DNA of 64,000 nucleotides. Source: Pollutimonas bauzanensis (GTDB lineage: Bacteria > Pseudomonadota > Gammaproteobacteria > Burkholderiales > Burkholderiaceae_B). The notes under the pieces are model-generated. The model saw only the letters and a list, made by a program, of their open reading frames with translations. It ran no database searches and had not been told where the DNA came from. Positions 26,241 to 35,603 of this stretch are shown here, one piece after another. Within the stretch, counting starts at the first letter, position 1. Each line of letters begins with the position of its first letter. The position numbers and the translations under genes were made by a program. The stretch lies in NCBI RefSeq assembly GCF_900129885.1, contig NZ_FQXE01000002.1:62001-126000 (forward strand), given 5' to 3'.

Positions 26241-26270
26241 ATTCTAAAGGCGGCGAATGGGCAATGTCAA
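26241..26270 (-). promoter_or_regulatory. Strong sigma-70-like promoter for the hydrolase-liv operon
   Basis: Minus strand TTGACA (26265-26270) and TAGAAT (26241-26246) are separated by 18 bp. The start is predicted near 26234, within the second palindrome. Confidence 0.7.
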
Positions 26271-26346
26271 TACGCCGCCGAACAATACGCATGCCGCCGG
26301 GCGCGAAACCGGCGCATGCGCCCGGCGCGCGGCCGCGGAATGGCGA

Positions 26347-26370
26347 AGCGCCCGCGTTGCCGCGGGCGCT
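26347..26370. terminator. Hairpin terminator downstream of gcvP
   Basis: AGCGCCCGCG / CGCGGGCGCT form a perfect 10-bp stem with a TTGC loop, 28 bp after the gcvP stop. The U-rich side (TTTCTT) is on the plus strand, so termination of gcvP may rely on hairpin strength alone. Confidence 0.5.
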
Positions 26371-26397
26371 TTCTTCCATCTGCAATAAAAGCCGGAG

Positions 26398-29301
26398 CTA
26401 TGCCGCCGACGGCTCCGCGGCCGCATCGGCCTCAGCGAGATAATCCTCGAGCGGCGGGCAGGAACAAACCAGATTGCGGTCGCCGTAGGCATTGTCCACC
26501 CGCGCCACCGGCGGCCAATACTTGCCGGCCCGCAAGCTGGCCAGCGGATACGACGCCTGTTCGCGCGTGTAGTCGTGGTGCCATTCGGCGACCAGCAGCA
26601 TCTGCGCGGTATGCGGCGCATTCTTGAGCACATTGTCCTGCGCATCCGCGGCGCCGGCTTCGATGGCGGCGATCTCGGCGCGAATCGCGATCATCGCATC
26701 GATGAAGCGATCGAGCTCCGCCAGCCCTTCCGATTCAGTGGGCTCCACCATCAGCGTGCCCGCCACCGGGAAGCTCATCGTCGGCGCATGGAAGCCGTAA
26801 TCCACCAGGCGCTTGGCGATGTCTTCGGCGGAAATCCCGCAACCATCCTTGATGGGCCGGATGTCCAGGATGCATTCGTGCGCCACGCGGCCATTATGGC
26901 CGGCGTACAGTATCGGATAATGCGCCTGCAGGCGGGCCGCGATATAGTTGGCATTCAGGATGGCGACCTCGGTGGCCGCCAGCAAGCCCTCGGCTCCCAT
27001 CAGCGTTATGTACAGATACGGAATGGGCAGAATCCCGGCCGAGCCATAAGGCGCGGCCGATACCGGCCCGACCGCGGCGCCGGCGGGAAGCCCGCCCGAT
27101 TCATCCACGATGCCCGGCAAATACGGCGCCAGGTGCGAGCGCACGGCGACCGGGCCCACGCCCGGGCCGCCGCCGCCGTGGGGAATGCAGAAGGTCTTGT
27201 GCAGGTTCAGATGTGAGACATCGGAACCGAACTTGCCCGGCTGCGCCAGCCCGACCATGGCATTCATGTTGGCCCCGTCCAGGTAGACCTGGCCGCCGGC
27301 TTCATGCACCATCGCGCAGATCTCGGTGACGGCGACCTCGAACACCCCATGCGTGGACGGATAGGTGATCATCAAGGCGGCCAGGCGGTCGCCGACCTTG
27401 GCAATCTTGGCCTTCAGGTCGGCCACGTCGACGTTGCCGTTTTCATCGGAGGCGACCACCACCACTTCCATGCCGGCCATTTGCGCCGAGGCGGGGTTGG
27501 TGCCATGCGCCGAGGCGGGAATCAGGCAGACGTCGCGCTGATGCTGGCCATGGGCGTGGTGATAGCCGCGTATCGCCAGCAGGCCGGCGAATTCACCCTG
27601 CGCGCCCGAATTGGGCTGCAGGCTGATCGAGTCGTAGCCGGTGATTTCGCACAGCGCGCCCGACAGGCGGTCGATGAGCTCTTTGTATCCCAGGCTTTGC
27701 GACGCCGGCGCGAACGGATGCATATTGCTGAACTCGGGCCAGGTGATGGGTATCATCTCGGCCGTCGCATTCAGCTTCATGGTGCAGGAGCCCAGCGGGA
27801 TCATGCTGCGATCGAGCGCCAGGTCCTTGTCGGCCAGGCCGCGCAGGTAGCGCAACATATCGGTTTCGGACCGGATGCGCGAGAAGACCGGATGCGCCAG
27901 GATGGGCGACTGGCGCAATAGCGCCGCGGGAATGCCATGGGCGGCCGGCAAGGCGCGCCGCGCCTCGGCATCCCATGGCTTGCCCAGGGCTTGCGCGAAC
28001 ACCCCCAGCAGGGCGTGAAGGTCGGCCACCGTAACGGTTTCATCGAGCGACACGGCCAATTGCGCGCCGTTGACCTGGCGCAGATTGATGGACGCCGCCT
28101 GCGCCGCCTTGACGATGGCCTGGGTATGGGCGCCGGTATCGAGCAGCAGCGTATCGAAAAACTGCTGGTTCGCCACCGCTATGCCCAGCTCGCCCAAGGA
28201 CTGGCGCAGGAAAGCGGCCAGGCAGGCCACGCGCTCGGCAATGCGCCTGATGCCGGCGGGGCCGTGCCATACCGCATACATGCCGGCCATCACGGCCAGC
28301 AGGACTTGCGCGGTGCAGATATTGGAAGTGGCCTTTTCGCGGCGTATGTGCTGCTCGCGGGTCTGCAGGGCGAGCCGCAATGCGGGCGCCCCCTGGCTGT
28401 CTTTGGAGACGCCCACCAGGCGGCCCGGCATATTGCGCTTGAAGGCGTCCTTGCATGCCATGAAGCCGGCATGCGGACCGCCAAAACCCAAAGGCACGCC
28501 AAAGCGCTGCGCCGAACCGATGGCGATATCCGCGCCCCATTCGCCCGGCGGCGCCAGCAAGGCCAGCGCCAGGAGGTCGGTGGCGACCGCCACGACCCCG
28601 CCCTGCGCGTGAGCCGCGGCGGCGAGAGCCCGATAGTCGGCCAGGCCGCCAAGGCTGTGGGGATACTGCAGCAAGACGCCGAAGCAGTCCGGCAGGCCTT
28701 GCGCCTCGTCGCCCACGACGACTTCGATATCAAGGCCGGTGGCGCGCGTGCGCAGGATTTCCAGGGTCTGGGGATGGCAATGGATGGAGGCGAAGAAAAC
28801 CTTGCTCTTGGAGCGCGAACCGCGCCGCGCAAGGCCCATGGCCTCGGCCGCCGCCGTGCCTTCGTCGAGCAGGGACGCGTTGGCGATATCGAGGCCGGTC
28901 AGATCGGCCACCATGGTCTGGTAGTTCAGCAGGGCCTCGAGGCGGCCCTGCGAAATTTCCGGCTGGTAGGGCGTGTACGCCGTATACCAGGCAGGATTTT
29001 CGAGGATGTTGCGCAGGATGACGTTAGGCACGTGCGTGCCGTAGTAGCCCTGGCCGATATAGTTGCGGAAAACCTGGTTGCGGCCGGCAATTTCCTTGAG
29101 CTCCGCCAGCGCGTCGGCTTCGCTGCGCGACGCGGGCAAATTCAAGGCCCCGCGCTTCAGGATGCTGGGAGGCACGACTTCCTGAACCAGGGATTGCAGG
29201 TCGGCGGCCCCGATGACCGACAGCATTTTTGCCTGGTCGGCCGCGGCCGGCCCGATATGGCGGGGGATAAAATCGGAATGGGGGTCTAGTTCACGCAACA
29301 T
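26398..29301 (-). CDS. gcvP: Glycine dehydrogenase (decarboxylating), P protein
   Basis: GcvP is the PLP enzyme that decarboxylates glycine and passes the aminomethyl group to lipoylated GcvH. The 967-residue protein is the single-chain form; it has FIPRHIG at the start, the first-half block [21 protein letters not shown]-type pattern and the PLP lysine in [22 protein letters not shown] 29299-29301 is chosen with AGG upstream. The start is 46 bp after gcvH in the gcvTHP operon, which is under a glycine riboswitch. Confidence 0.97.
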   Translation of the reverse strand: MLRELDPHSDFIPRHIGPAAADQAKMLSVIGAADLQSLVQEVVPPSILKRGALNLPASRSEADALAELKEIAGRNQVFRNYIGQGYYGTHVPNVILRNILENPAWYTAYTPYQPEISQGRLEALLNYQTMVADLTGLDIANASLLDEGTAAAEAMGLARRGSRSKSKVFFASIHCHPQTLEILRTRATGLDIEVVVGDEAQGLPDCFGVLLQYPHSLGGLADYRALAAAAHAQGGVVAVATDLLALALLAPPGEWGADIAIGSAQRFGVPLGFGGPHAGFMACKDAFKRNMPGRLVGVSKDSQGAPALRLALQTREQHIRREKATSNICTAQVLLAVMAGMYAVWHGPAGIRRIAERVACLAAFLRQSLGELGIAVANQQFFDTLLLDTGAHTQAIVKAAQAASINLRQVNGAQLAVSLDETVTVADLHALLGVFAQALGKPWDAEARRALPAAHGIPAALLRQSPILAHPVFSRIRSETDMLRYLRGLADKDLALDRSMIPLGSCTMKLNATAEMIPITWPEFSNMHPFAPASQSLGYKELIDRLSGALCEITGYDSISLQPNSGAQGEFAGLLAIRGYHHAHGQHQRDVCLIPASAHGTNPASAQMAGMEVVVVASDENGNVDVADLKAKIAKVGDRLAALMITYPSTHGVFEVAVTEICAMVHEAGGQVYLDGANMNAMVGLAQPGKFGSDVSHLNLHKTFCIPHGGGGPGVGPVAVRSHLAPYLPGIVDESGGLPAGAAVGPVSAAPYGSAGILPIPYLYITLMGAEGLLAATEVAILNANYIAARLQAHYPILYAGHNGRVAHECILDIRPIKDGCGISAEDIAKRLVDYGFHAPTMSFPVAGTLMVEPTESEGLAELDRFIDAMIAIRAEIAAIEAGAADAQDNVLKNAPHTAQMLLVAEWHHDYTREQASYPLASLRAGKYWPPVARVDNAYGDRNLVCSCPPLEDYLAEADAAAEPSAA

Positions 29302-29347
29302 AATCAACCTAAACAGAGCAAGTCCGCAGCAAATGCGTCAAAGGGAA

Positions 29348-29728
29348 TCAGCCCGCGTTGACGATGGCGTCGTAGCCATCGGCATCGAGCAGGCCGTCGG
29401 CGTCGGCGATGGCATTGGGCCTGATCTTGAAGATCCAGGTGTCGAACGCCGCCTCATTGATAAGATTGGGCTGGTCGTTGAGCGCTTCGTTGAAAGCCAC
29501 GATTTCGCCATCGACAGGCGCGTAGATGTCGGAAGCCGCCTTGACGGATTCCACCACGCCGGCGGTTTCGCCCTTGGCAAGGACGGCGCCGGGATTCACG
29601 TCGCCGACGAAAACCAGGTCGCCCAGCTGGTCTTGCGCGGTATCGGTAATGCCGACTGCGAGCAGGTCGCCTTCGACCTTTACCCACTCATGCGAAGACG
29701 TATATTTGCGGTCGTTTGGAAGACTCAT
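29348..29728 (-). CDS. gcvH: Glycine cleavage system H protein
   Basis: GcvH is the lipoyl carrier shuttling aminomethyl groups between P, T and L proteins. The 126-residue protein shows SSHEWV at the start and the lipoylated lysine in VVESVKAASDIYAP. ATG 29726-29728 begins MSLPNDRKY, a normal GcvH start; the in-frame upstream extension overlaps the intergenic region. It lies 43 bp after gcvT. Confidence 0.97.
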   Translation of the reverse strand: MSLPNDRKYTSSHEWVKVEGDLLAVGITDTAQDQLGDLVFVGDVNPGAVLAKGETAGVVESVKAASDIYAPVDGEIVAFNEALNDQPNLINEAAFDTWIFKIRPNAIADADGLLDADGYDAIVNAG

Positions 29729-29771
29729 GATTAACCCCGTATAAAAAATGATTCGTTGTGTGGAAGCTGTA

Positions 29772-30866
29772 TTAAGCAACAATCTTGCCGTTGCGCACAA
29801 ATGGCATTTTCACGACCTCGGCCGGCAGCCATTTTCCGCGGATTTCCACCTCGATCCGGTCGCCCGGCCGCAAGCCCAGGGGAACGCGCGCCATGCCTAT
29901 GGACGCGCCCATGGTGGGCGACATGGAGCCGCTGGTGAGTTCGCCCTCGCCCTGCGGGCTGCGCACTTTCATGTGGCCGCGCATGACGCCGCGCTCCAGC
30001 AGCTTGACGCCGACCAGCGCGCGGTCGACCACGGCGGATTCAAGGGCGTCGCGGCCGATGAAGCGGCGTTCGGGGTCTTTGAGCGAGACGGTCCATGCCA
30101 GGGCGGCCAGCAGCGGATTGACCTGCTCGTCCATTTCCTGGCCGTACAGGTTCATGCCGGCCTCGAGGCGCAAGGTGTCGCGCGCGCCCAGGCCGCAGGG
30201 CCGCACGCCGTTCTGTTCCAGGTCGCGCCAGAAGGCGGCGGCCTGGCCGGCCGGCAGCACGACTTCGAAGCCGTCTTCGCCGGTATAGCCGGTGCGGGCG
30301 ACGAGGATGTCGTCGGCGACGAAGGCGCCGGTAAAGGGCGCGAGGGCATGGGTGGCCGGTTCCCAGGCGGGGCGGGCGGCCCATAGCCTGGCGCGGGCGT
30401 TGGGGCCCTGCACCGCCACCATGGCCAGGTCGCGGCGCGGGGTGATGCTCACATCGAACTTTTCGGACCCGGCCAGCTTCTGCATCCAGGCGATATCTTT
30501 GTCGGCGGTGCCCGCGTTGACCACGACGCGCCAGCGGTCGGCGCTGAAAAAGTAGACGATGAGGTCGTCGATGACGCCGCCCTGGGGGTTGAGCATGCAG
30601 GAATAGAGGGCCTTGCCGGGCACGGTGAGCTTGCTGACGTCGTTGGCGAGCAGGCGCTTGAGGAATGCTTCGGCGTCCGCGCCGCTGATGTCGACGTTGA
30701 GCATATGGGATACGTCGAACATACCGGCGTCCTGGCGCACGGCGTGGTGCTCTTCGAGCTGGGAGCCGTAGGCGACGGGCATGTCCCAGCCGCCGAAGTC
30801 GACCATTTTGGCGCCGGACTGGATGTGGATGGCATGCAGGGGGGTATGCTTGAGAGCGGGTGACAT
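29772..30866 (-). CDS. gcvT: Aminomethyltransferase (glycine cleavage T protein)
   Basis: GcvT releases ammonia from the aminomethyl-lipoyl carrier and forms methylene-tetrahydrofolate. The 364-residue protein has [22 protein letters not shown] (with catalytic Asp region nearby at [14 protein letters not shown]) and [14 protein letters not shown] 30864-30866 is the first start after the riboswitch and matches the family N-terminus HTPLHAIH. First gene of gcvTHP. Confidence 0.97.
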   Translation of the reverse strand: MSPALKHTPLHAIHIQSGAKMVDFGGWDMPVAYGSQLEEHHAVRQDAGMFDVSHMLNVDISGADAEAFLKRLLANDVSKLTVPGKALYSCMLNPQGGVIDDLIVYFFSADRWRVVVNAGTADKDIAWMQKLAGSEKFDVSITPRRDLAMVAVQGPNARARLWAARPAWEPATHALAPFTGAFVADDILVARTGYTGEDGFEVVLPAGQAAAFWRDLEQNGVRPCGLGARDTLRLEAGMNLYGQEMDEQVNPLLAALAWTVSLKDPERRFIGRDALESAVVDRALVGVKLLERGVMRGHMKVRSPQGEGELTSGSMSPTMGASIGMARVPLGLRPGDRIEVEIRGKWLPAEVVKMPFVRNGKIVA

Positions 30867-30929
30867 GGGGACTCCAGGGTCAGAAAATGAACGACGTAAG
30901 CCACCAATATGCTGGCCAGCACCGCCCTT

Positions 30930-31135
30930 CTGTCCTTTTGCCTGAGAGTTAGCCCGTGTGCGGGTGTTCACCTTCGGCGCCCGCGGCGTGTCCGTATGGG
31001 CCGCGCGAGTCTCTCCAGAATGCCGCCTTGCTTGCTTACAAGAAGCAGGCAATACAAGAGCGGTACGGGGTACCTGAGCGATTCTGGGCGAATTGCGCCT
31101 TCGGTGGCCGGGAACCCGGCACTCTCCCACTCTGT
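30930..31135 (-). promoter_or_regulatory. Tandem glycine riboswitch upstream of gcvT
   Basis: On the minus strand aptamer 1 (about 31128-31070) reads GGGAGAGTG, then CCACCGAAGGCGCAA, then CGCTCAGG. After a short linker aptamer 2 (about 31020-30930) reads GGAGAGACTC, GCGCCGAAGGTGAACACC and CTCTCAGGCAAAAGGACAG. Both carry the conserved glycine-binding core elements. The cooperative two-aptamer form normally turns on gcv genes when glycine is high. The expression platform lies in the 65 bp before the gcvT ATG. Confidence 0.93.
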
Positions 31136-31217
31136 GTAAATGACAGCAGTCGCAAAGAATAACTCGAAAGCGGCGGAAGGACAAATGAAATAATGCGGGC
31201 GGCCATGTTGTTTTGCT

Positions 31218-32525
31218 TTACACGGCCGCCGACAACGCCCGCCCGCATGCCACGCCGGACGCCCATGCCCACTGGAAGTTATAGCCTCCCAGCCAGCCCG
31301 TCACATCCACCGCCTCGCCCACGAAATACAGGCCCGGAACCGTGGCCGCCTCCATCGTTTTCTGATTGAGCCCGCGCGTATCCACCCCGCCCCGCATCAC
31401 TTCCGCTTTCTTGTAGCCCGCCGTTCCGTCAGGCAGCAGCGTCCAGCAATGAATCTGTCCGGCAAGACGCCGCAGCGCCTTGTCCGGCACATCGGCCAGG
31501 CGCAGCGCCCCGGCGTCTTCGCCCATCCCGTCGATATTGGCCAGCCACCGATCCGCCAGGCGCTTGGGCCACAAGCCCGCCAGCACCGTGCCCAGCTGCT
31601 GGCGGCTGCCGGACTTCGCCGCCAGCAGATCGCGCTCCAGGTCCTGATGCGGCGCCAAATCCACATGTATAGCCTCGCCCGGATCCCAGAAGCTGGATAT
31701 CTGCAGGATCGCCGGCCCTGACAGGCCGCGGTGCGTAAACAGCAGGTCCTCCAGGAACTCCGCCTGCTGCCGCCCCGCGCCGGCCCGCGGATTGCGCCGC
31801 TTGCCGGACCCCGCGCCGGCCGCCGCCGCAGTAGCAGCAGCGCCCGCCGGCGCCGCGCTTCCCGCATCGTTCTTTACGATGACCTCCAGCGCCACCCCGC
31901 TCAGCGCGGCAAAGGGCTGCCAGGCCTGCGCATCGAAAGTCAGGGGCACCAGCGCCGGGCGGGGCTCGACCACCTTCAGGCCGAACTGCCGCGCTATGCC
32001 CAGCGCGAAATCCGTCGCGCCCAGTTGCGGAATCGCCATGCCGCCGCTGGCCATCACGAGCTGGCGCGCAGAAATATTGCCCTGGCTGGTGCGCAGGAGG
32101 AAGGCATCCCCGTCGCGCGCGATCTCATGCACCGAACAAGGCATGCGCCACGCCACGCCGCCCTCGTCGCATTCGCGCTTGAGCATGGCGATAATGCTCT
32201 CGCTCGACTCGTCGCAGAATAACTGGCCGCGATGCTTTTCGTGCCAGCGGATGCCGTGCTTTTCGACGAGATCGATGAAATCGCGCGGCGTGTACGCCGC
32301 CAGCGCCGAACGGCAGAAATGCGGGTTCTGCGACAGGAAATTGGCGGGCGTCGCGCCGATATTGGTGAAGTTGCAGCGCCCGCCGCCCGAAATGCGGATC
32401 TTTTCCGCCAGCCGCGCGGCATGGTCGACGAGCACCACGCGCAGGCCGCGCTGCCCGGCGACGGCGGCGGCCATCATGCCCGCCGCCCCCGCGCCTATGA
32501 CCGCCACATCGAAACGGCTGGACAC
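31218..32525 (-). CDS. HI0933/BaiN-type FAD-dependent oxidoreductase
   Basis: This flavoprotein family (YhiN/HI0933) has unclear function. The 435-residue protein has the FAD-binding VAVIGAGAAGMMAA, the family hallmark KIRISGGGRCNFTN and a C-terminal GEAVDVTGWLGGYNFQWAWASG. The start is a GTG. Residues about 220-254 form an Ala/Gly-rich, then basic, low-complexity insert (GSAAPAGAAAT...GKRRNPRAGAG) in the middle of the substrate domain, absent from most relatives as far as I recall. It is the first gene leftward after the decarboxylase, 5 bp apart. Confidence 0.9.
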   Translation of the reverse strand: MSSRFDVAVIGAGAAGMMAAAVAGQRGLRVVLVDHAARLAEKIRISGGGRCNFTNIGATPANFLSQNPHFCRSALAAYTPRDFIDLVEKHGIRWHEKHRGQLFCDESSESIIAMLKRECDEGGVAWRMPCSVHEIARDGDAFLLRTSQGNISARQLVMASGGMAIPQLGATDFALGIARQFGLKVVEPRPALVPLTFDAQAWQPFAALSGVALEVIVKNDAGSAAPAGAAATAAAAGAGSGKRRNPRAGAGRQQAEFLEDLLFTHRGLSGPAILQISSFWDPGEAIHVDLAPHQDLERDLLAAKSGSRQQLGTVLAGLWPKRLADRWLANIDGMGEDAGALRLADVPDKALRRLAGQIHCWTLLPDGTAGYKKAEVMRGGVDTRGLNQKTMEAATVPGLYFVGEAVDVTGWLGGYNFQWAWASGVACGRALSAAV

Positions 32526-32530
32526 GCGCG

Positions 32531-34792
32531 CTATTCTTCTTTTATGCAGTCGACGTAATACCTGTCGGCGCCGGCCGCGTCCGTATCGTGCGCCAGGCCA
32601 TGGACATAGGTTTCAAAGCCGGGGAACTTGGCATTGAATTCGCGCGCGAAGCGCAGGTAATTGACGATGCGGCTATTGAAACGCTCGCCCGGTATCAGCA
32701 GAGGAATGCCCGGCGGGTAGGGCGTGAGCAGCACCCCGGTCACGCGCCCTTCCAGGTCATCGATGGAAACGCGCTCGGCCTCCCGGTGGGCCATCTTGGC
32801 GTAGGCGTCGGACGGCTTCATCGCCGGCACCATGTCGCTCAGATACACTTCGGTCGTCAGGCGCGCGAGATCGTATTTGCGATAGGTCTCGTGGATTTGC
32901 TGGCAAAGATCGCCCATGCCCATTTTTTCGTACATGCGATGCTGCTTGCAGAAGTCCGGCAATATGCGCCACAAGGGTTGGTTGCGGTCGTAATCGTCCT
33001 TGAACTGCTGCAGCGCCGTAAGCAAGGTGTTCCAGCGGCCTTTGGTGATGCCTATGGTGAACAGGATGAAGAAGGAATACAGCCCGGTCTTTTCGATCAC
33101 CACGCCGTGCTCGGCCAGATATTTCGACACCAGCGCCGCCGGAATGCCGGTTTCGGCGAATGTGCCGGAAATATCCAGCCCCGGCGTCACCACCGTGGCC
33201 TTGATGGGGTCCAGCATATTGAAGTCTTCGGCCAGGTCGCCGAAGCCGTGCCATTCGTCGCCCGACACCAGCAGCCAGTCGTCGCGGTTGCCTATGCCGT
33301 CGGACACCAGGCGGTTGGGGCCCCATACCTTGAACCACCAGTCGTTCCTGCCGAATTCCGATTCCACCTTGCGCATCGCGCGGCGGAAGTCCAGCGCCTC
33401 GGAAATGCTTTCCTCGACCAGCGCCGTGCCCCCGGGAGGCTCCATCATCGCGGCGGCCACGTCGCAGGACGCGATGATCGCGTATTGCGGCGAGGTCGAC
33501 GTGTGCATCAGGTAGGCTTCATTGAAAACGTTGCGGTCGAGCTTGCGGGTGACCGAATCCTGCACCATGATCTGCGAGGCCTGGGACAGGCCGGCCAGCA
33601 GCTTGTGCGTGGAGTGCGTGGCGAAGACCATGGCGTCCTGGCTGCGCGGCCGGTTCTCGCCTATGGCGTGCATATCCTTGTAGAACTCGTGGAAGGCCGC
33701 GTGCGGCAGCCAGGCTTCATCGAAATGCAGGGTGTCGATCTCGGAGCCGAGCTTTTCCTTGATCATTTCGACGTTGTAGATGACCCCGTCGTAAGTGCTT
33801 TGGGTAAGCGTCAGGATGCGCGGCTTCTTGTTCTTGGCATTGCGCGCGAACGGATTGGCCTCGATTTTCTTGCGGATGTTTTCCGGTTCGAATTCCTCGA
33901 GCGGGATGGGTCCGATGATGCCCAGGTGGTTGCGCGTAGGCCGCAGGAACACCGGTATGGCCCCCGTCATGGTGATCGCGTGCAGTATCGATTTATGGCA
34001 ATTGCGGTCGATGACCACCACGTCGTCCGACGCCACGTTGGCATGCCAGACGATCTTGTTGGACGTGGAAGTGCCGTTGGTCACGAAGAAGCAATGGTCC
34101 GCGTGAAAGATGCGGGCGGCGTTCAGTTCGGACTCGGCGATCGGGCCGGTATGGTCCAGCAGCTGGCCCAGCTCGTCGACCGCGTTGCAGACGTCGGCGC
34201 GCAGCATGTTTTCGCCGAAGAACTGGTGGAACATCTGCCCGACCGGGCTTTTCAGGAAAGCCACGCCGCCCGAATGGCCGGGGCAGTGCCAGGAATACGA
34301 GCCGTCGGACGCGTACTTGACCAGTTCGCGGAAAAACGGCGGCGCCAGCCCGTCGAGATAGGAGCGCGCCTCGCGGATGATGTGGCGGGCCACGAATTCG
34401 GGGGTGTCCTCGAACATGTGGATGAAGCCGTGCAGTTCGCGCAGGATATCGTTGGGGATGTGCTGCGAAGTGCGCGTCTCGCCGTACAGGTAGATGGGAA
34501 TGTCTTCATTGCGGAAACGCAGCTCGCCGATGAAGGAACGCAGGTTCTTGATGGCGTTGGCCACGTCCTCGGGCGAATCGACGTCGAATTCCTCATCGTC
34601 GATCGACAGGATGAACGCACTGGCGCGGCTTTGCTGCTGCGCGAATGAGCTGAGGTCGCCATAGCTGGTGACGCCCAATACCTCGACGCCTTCGGCTTCT
34701 ATGGCCGAAGCCAGGGCGCGGATGCCGAAACCGGAAGCGTTTTCGGAGCGGTAGTCTTCATCGATGATGACGATGGGGAAACGGAATTTCAT
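32531..34792 (-). CDS. Orn/Lys/Arg decarboxylase (fold-type I, PLP)
   Basis: The 753-residue enzyme has the N-terminal wing domain with flavodoxin-like fold (FPIVIIDEDYRSENASG), the PLP core HCPGHSGGVAFLKSPVG and Schiff-base lysine in ATHSTHKLLAGLSQAS, and a C-terminal domain with TPYPPGIPLLIPGE. Decarboxylating a basic amino acid gives a polyamine or cadaverine. Which of arginine, ornithine or lysine is used cannot be read from sequence. AGGAG precedes the ATG. In related bacteria this gene sits next to dcd as here. Confidence 0.92.
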   Translation of the reverse strand: MKFRFPIVIIDEDYRSENASGFGIRALASAIEAEGVEVLGVTSYGDLSSFAQQQSRASAFILSIDDEEFDVDSPEDVANAIKNLRSFIGELRFRNEDIPIYLYGETRTSQHIPNDILRELHGFIHMFEDTPEFVARHIIREARSYLDGLAPPFFRELVKYASDGSYSWHCPGHSGGVAFLKSPVGQMFHQFFGENMLRADVCNAVDELGQLLDHTGPIAESELNAARIFHADHCFFVTNGTSTSNKIVWHANVASDDVVVIDRNCHKSILHAITMTGAIPVFLRPTRNHLGIIGPIPLEEFEPENIRKKIEANPFARNAKNKKPRILTLTQSTYDGVIYNVEMIKEKLGSEIDTLHFDEAWLPHAAFHEFYKDMHAIGENRPRSQDAMVFATHSTHKLLAGLSQASQIMVQDSVTRKLDRNVFNEAYLMHTSTSPQYAIIASCDVAAAMMEPPGGTALVEESISEALDFRRAMRKVESEFGRNDWWFKVWGPNRLVSDGIGNRDDWLLVSGDEWHGFGDLAEDFNMLDPIKATVVTPGLDISGTFAETGIPAALVSKYLAEHGVVIEKTGLYSFFILFTIGITKGRWNTLLTALQQFKDDYDRNQPLWRILPDFCKQHRMYEKMGMGDLCQQIHETYRKYDLARLTTEVYLSDMVPAMKPSDAYAKMAHREAERVSIDDLEGRVTGVLLTPYPPGIPLLIPGERFNSRIVNYLRFAREFNAKFPGFETYVHGLAHDTDAAGADRYYVDCIKEE

Positions 34793-34805
34793 GCAATAGC
34801 TCCTG

Positions 34806-35369
34806 CTAAGTGCGAGGCAGGGTCACGCCAAGCTGACCCTGGTATTTGCCGCCGCGATCTCGATAAGAGGTTTCGCAAACCTCGTCACCTTCGAAAAACA
34901 GCATCTGTGCACAACCTTCGCCAGCGTAGATCTTGGCGGGCAGGGGCGTGGTGTTGGAAAATTCCAGCGTGACGTGGCCTTCCCATTCGGGCTCCAGGGG
35001 GGTCACGTTCACGATAATGCCGCAACGGGCATACGTGCTTTTGCCCAGGCAAATGGTAAGGATACTCCGGGGTATGCGGAAATACTCCACGGTGCGGGCC
35101 AGCGCGAACGAATTCGGCGGGATGATGCATACGTCGCCCTTGAAATCGACGAAAGACTTCTCGTCGAAAGCCTTGGGGTCGACGATGGTCGAATTGATAT
35201 TGGTAAAAATCTTGAACTCGTCGGCGCAGCGCACATCGTAGCCATAGCTGCTGGTGCCGTAGCTGACAATGCGTTTACCGTCGACCGAACGGACCTGGTC
35301 TGGTTCGAAGGGTTCTATCATGCCGGTTGCGGCAACGCTCCGGATCCAGCCATCATGTTTTATGCTCAT
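34806..35369 (-). CDS. dcd: dCTP deaminase
   Basis: Dcd converts dCTP to dUTP, the main source of dUMP for thymidylate synthase. The 187-residue trimeric-family protein shows [11 protein letters not shown], the active-site [10 protein letters not shown] and [12 protein letters not shown], all typical. Start ATG 35367-35369 has AAGGTCAGGG upstream. It is 13 bp upstream of the decarboxylase. Confidence 0.96.
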   Translation of the reverse strand: MSIKHDGWIRSVAATGMIEPFEPDQVRSVDGKRIVSYGTSSYGYDVRCADEFKIFTNINSTIVDPKAFDEKSFVDFKGDVCIIPPNSFALARTVEYFRIPRSILTICLGKSTYARCGIIVNVTPLEPEWEGHVTLEFSNTTPLPAKIYAGEGCAQMLFFEGDEVCETSYRDRGGKYQGQLGVTLPRT

Positions 35370-35434
35370 AGCCCTGACCTTATTAGATTGGCGCGTATTT
35401 TATCGCTCTTACGCCTTCACGTAGCGCGCCCGGC

Positions 35435-35603
35435 AAAAAAAAGCCCCCACGCTTCACCGCTTACGCGGCTCGCTATCCACCTCGCGGCCTGCATGCCGCT
35501 CGGGTTCGCCAGGCACAGGACAGTCCGCAGGGATTGTCCTGTGTCCGGGCTCATCCCCCAAGGGGGTGTTTTTTGCCTTGGGGCGGCCCGGCGGCAAAAA
35601 AAA
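35435..35603. repeat. Dispersed intergenic repeat, copy 3 (full length)
   Basis: The 169-bp element fills the gap between the dcd start and the tamB stop. It begins with an A-run and GCCCCCACGCTTCACCGC, passes through CTATCCACCTCGCGGCCTGC, GTCCGCAGGGATTGTCC and TCCCCCAAGGGGG, and ends GCCTTGGGGCGGCCCGGCGG with an A-run that abuts the tamB stop. It is the longest of three copies (see 1020-1160 and 2188-2252). Confidence 0.8.
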
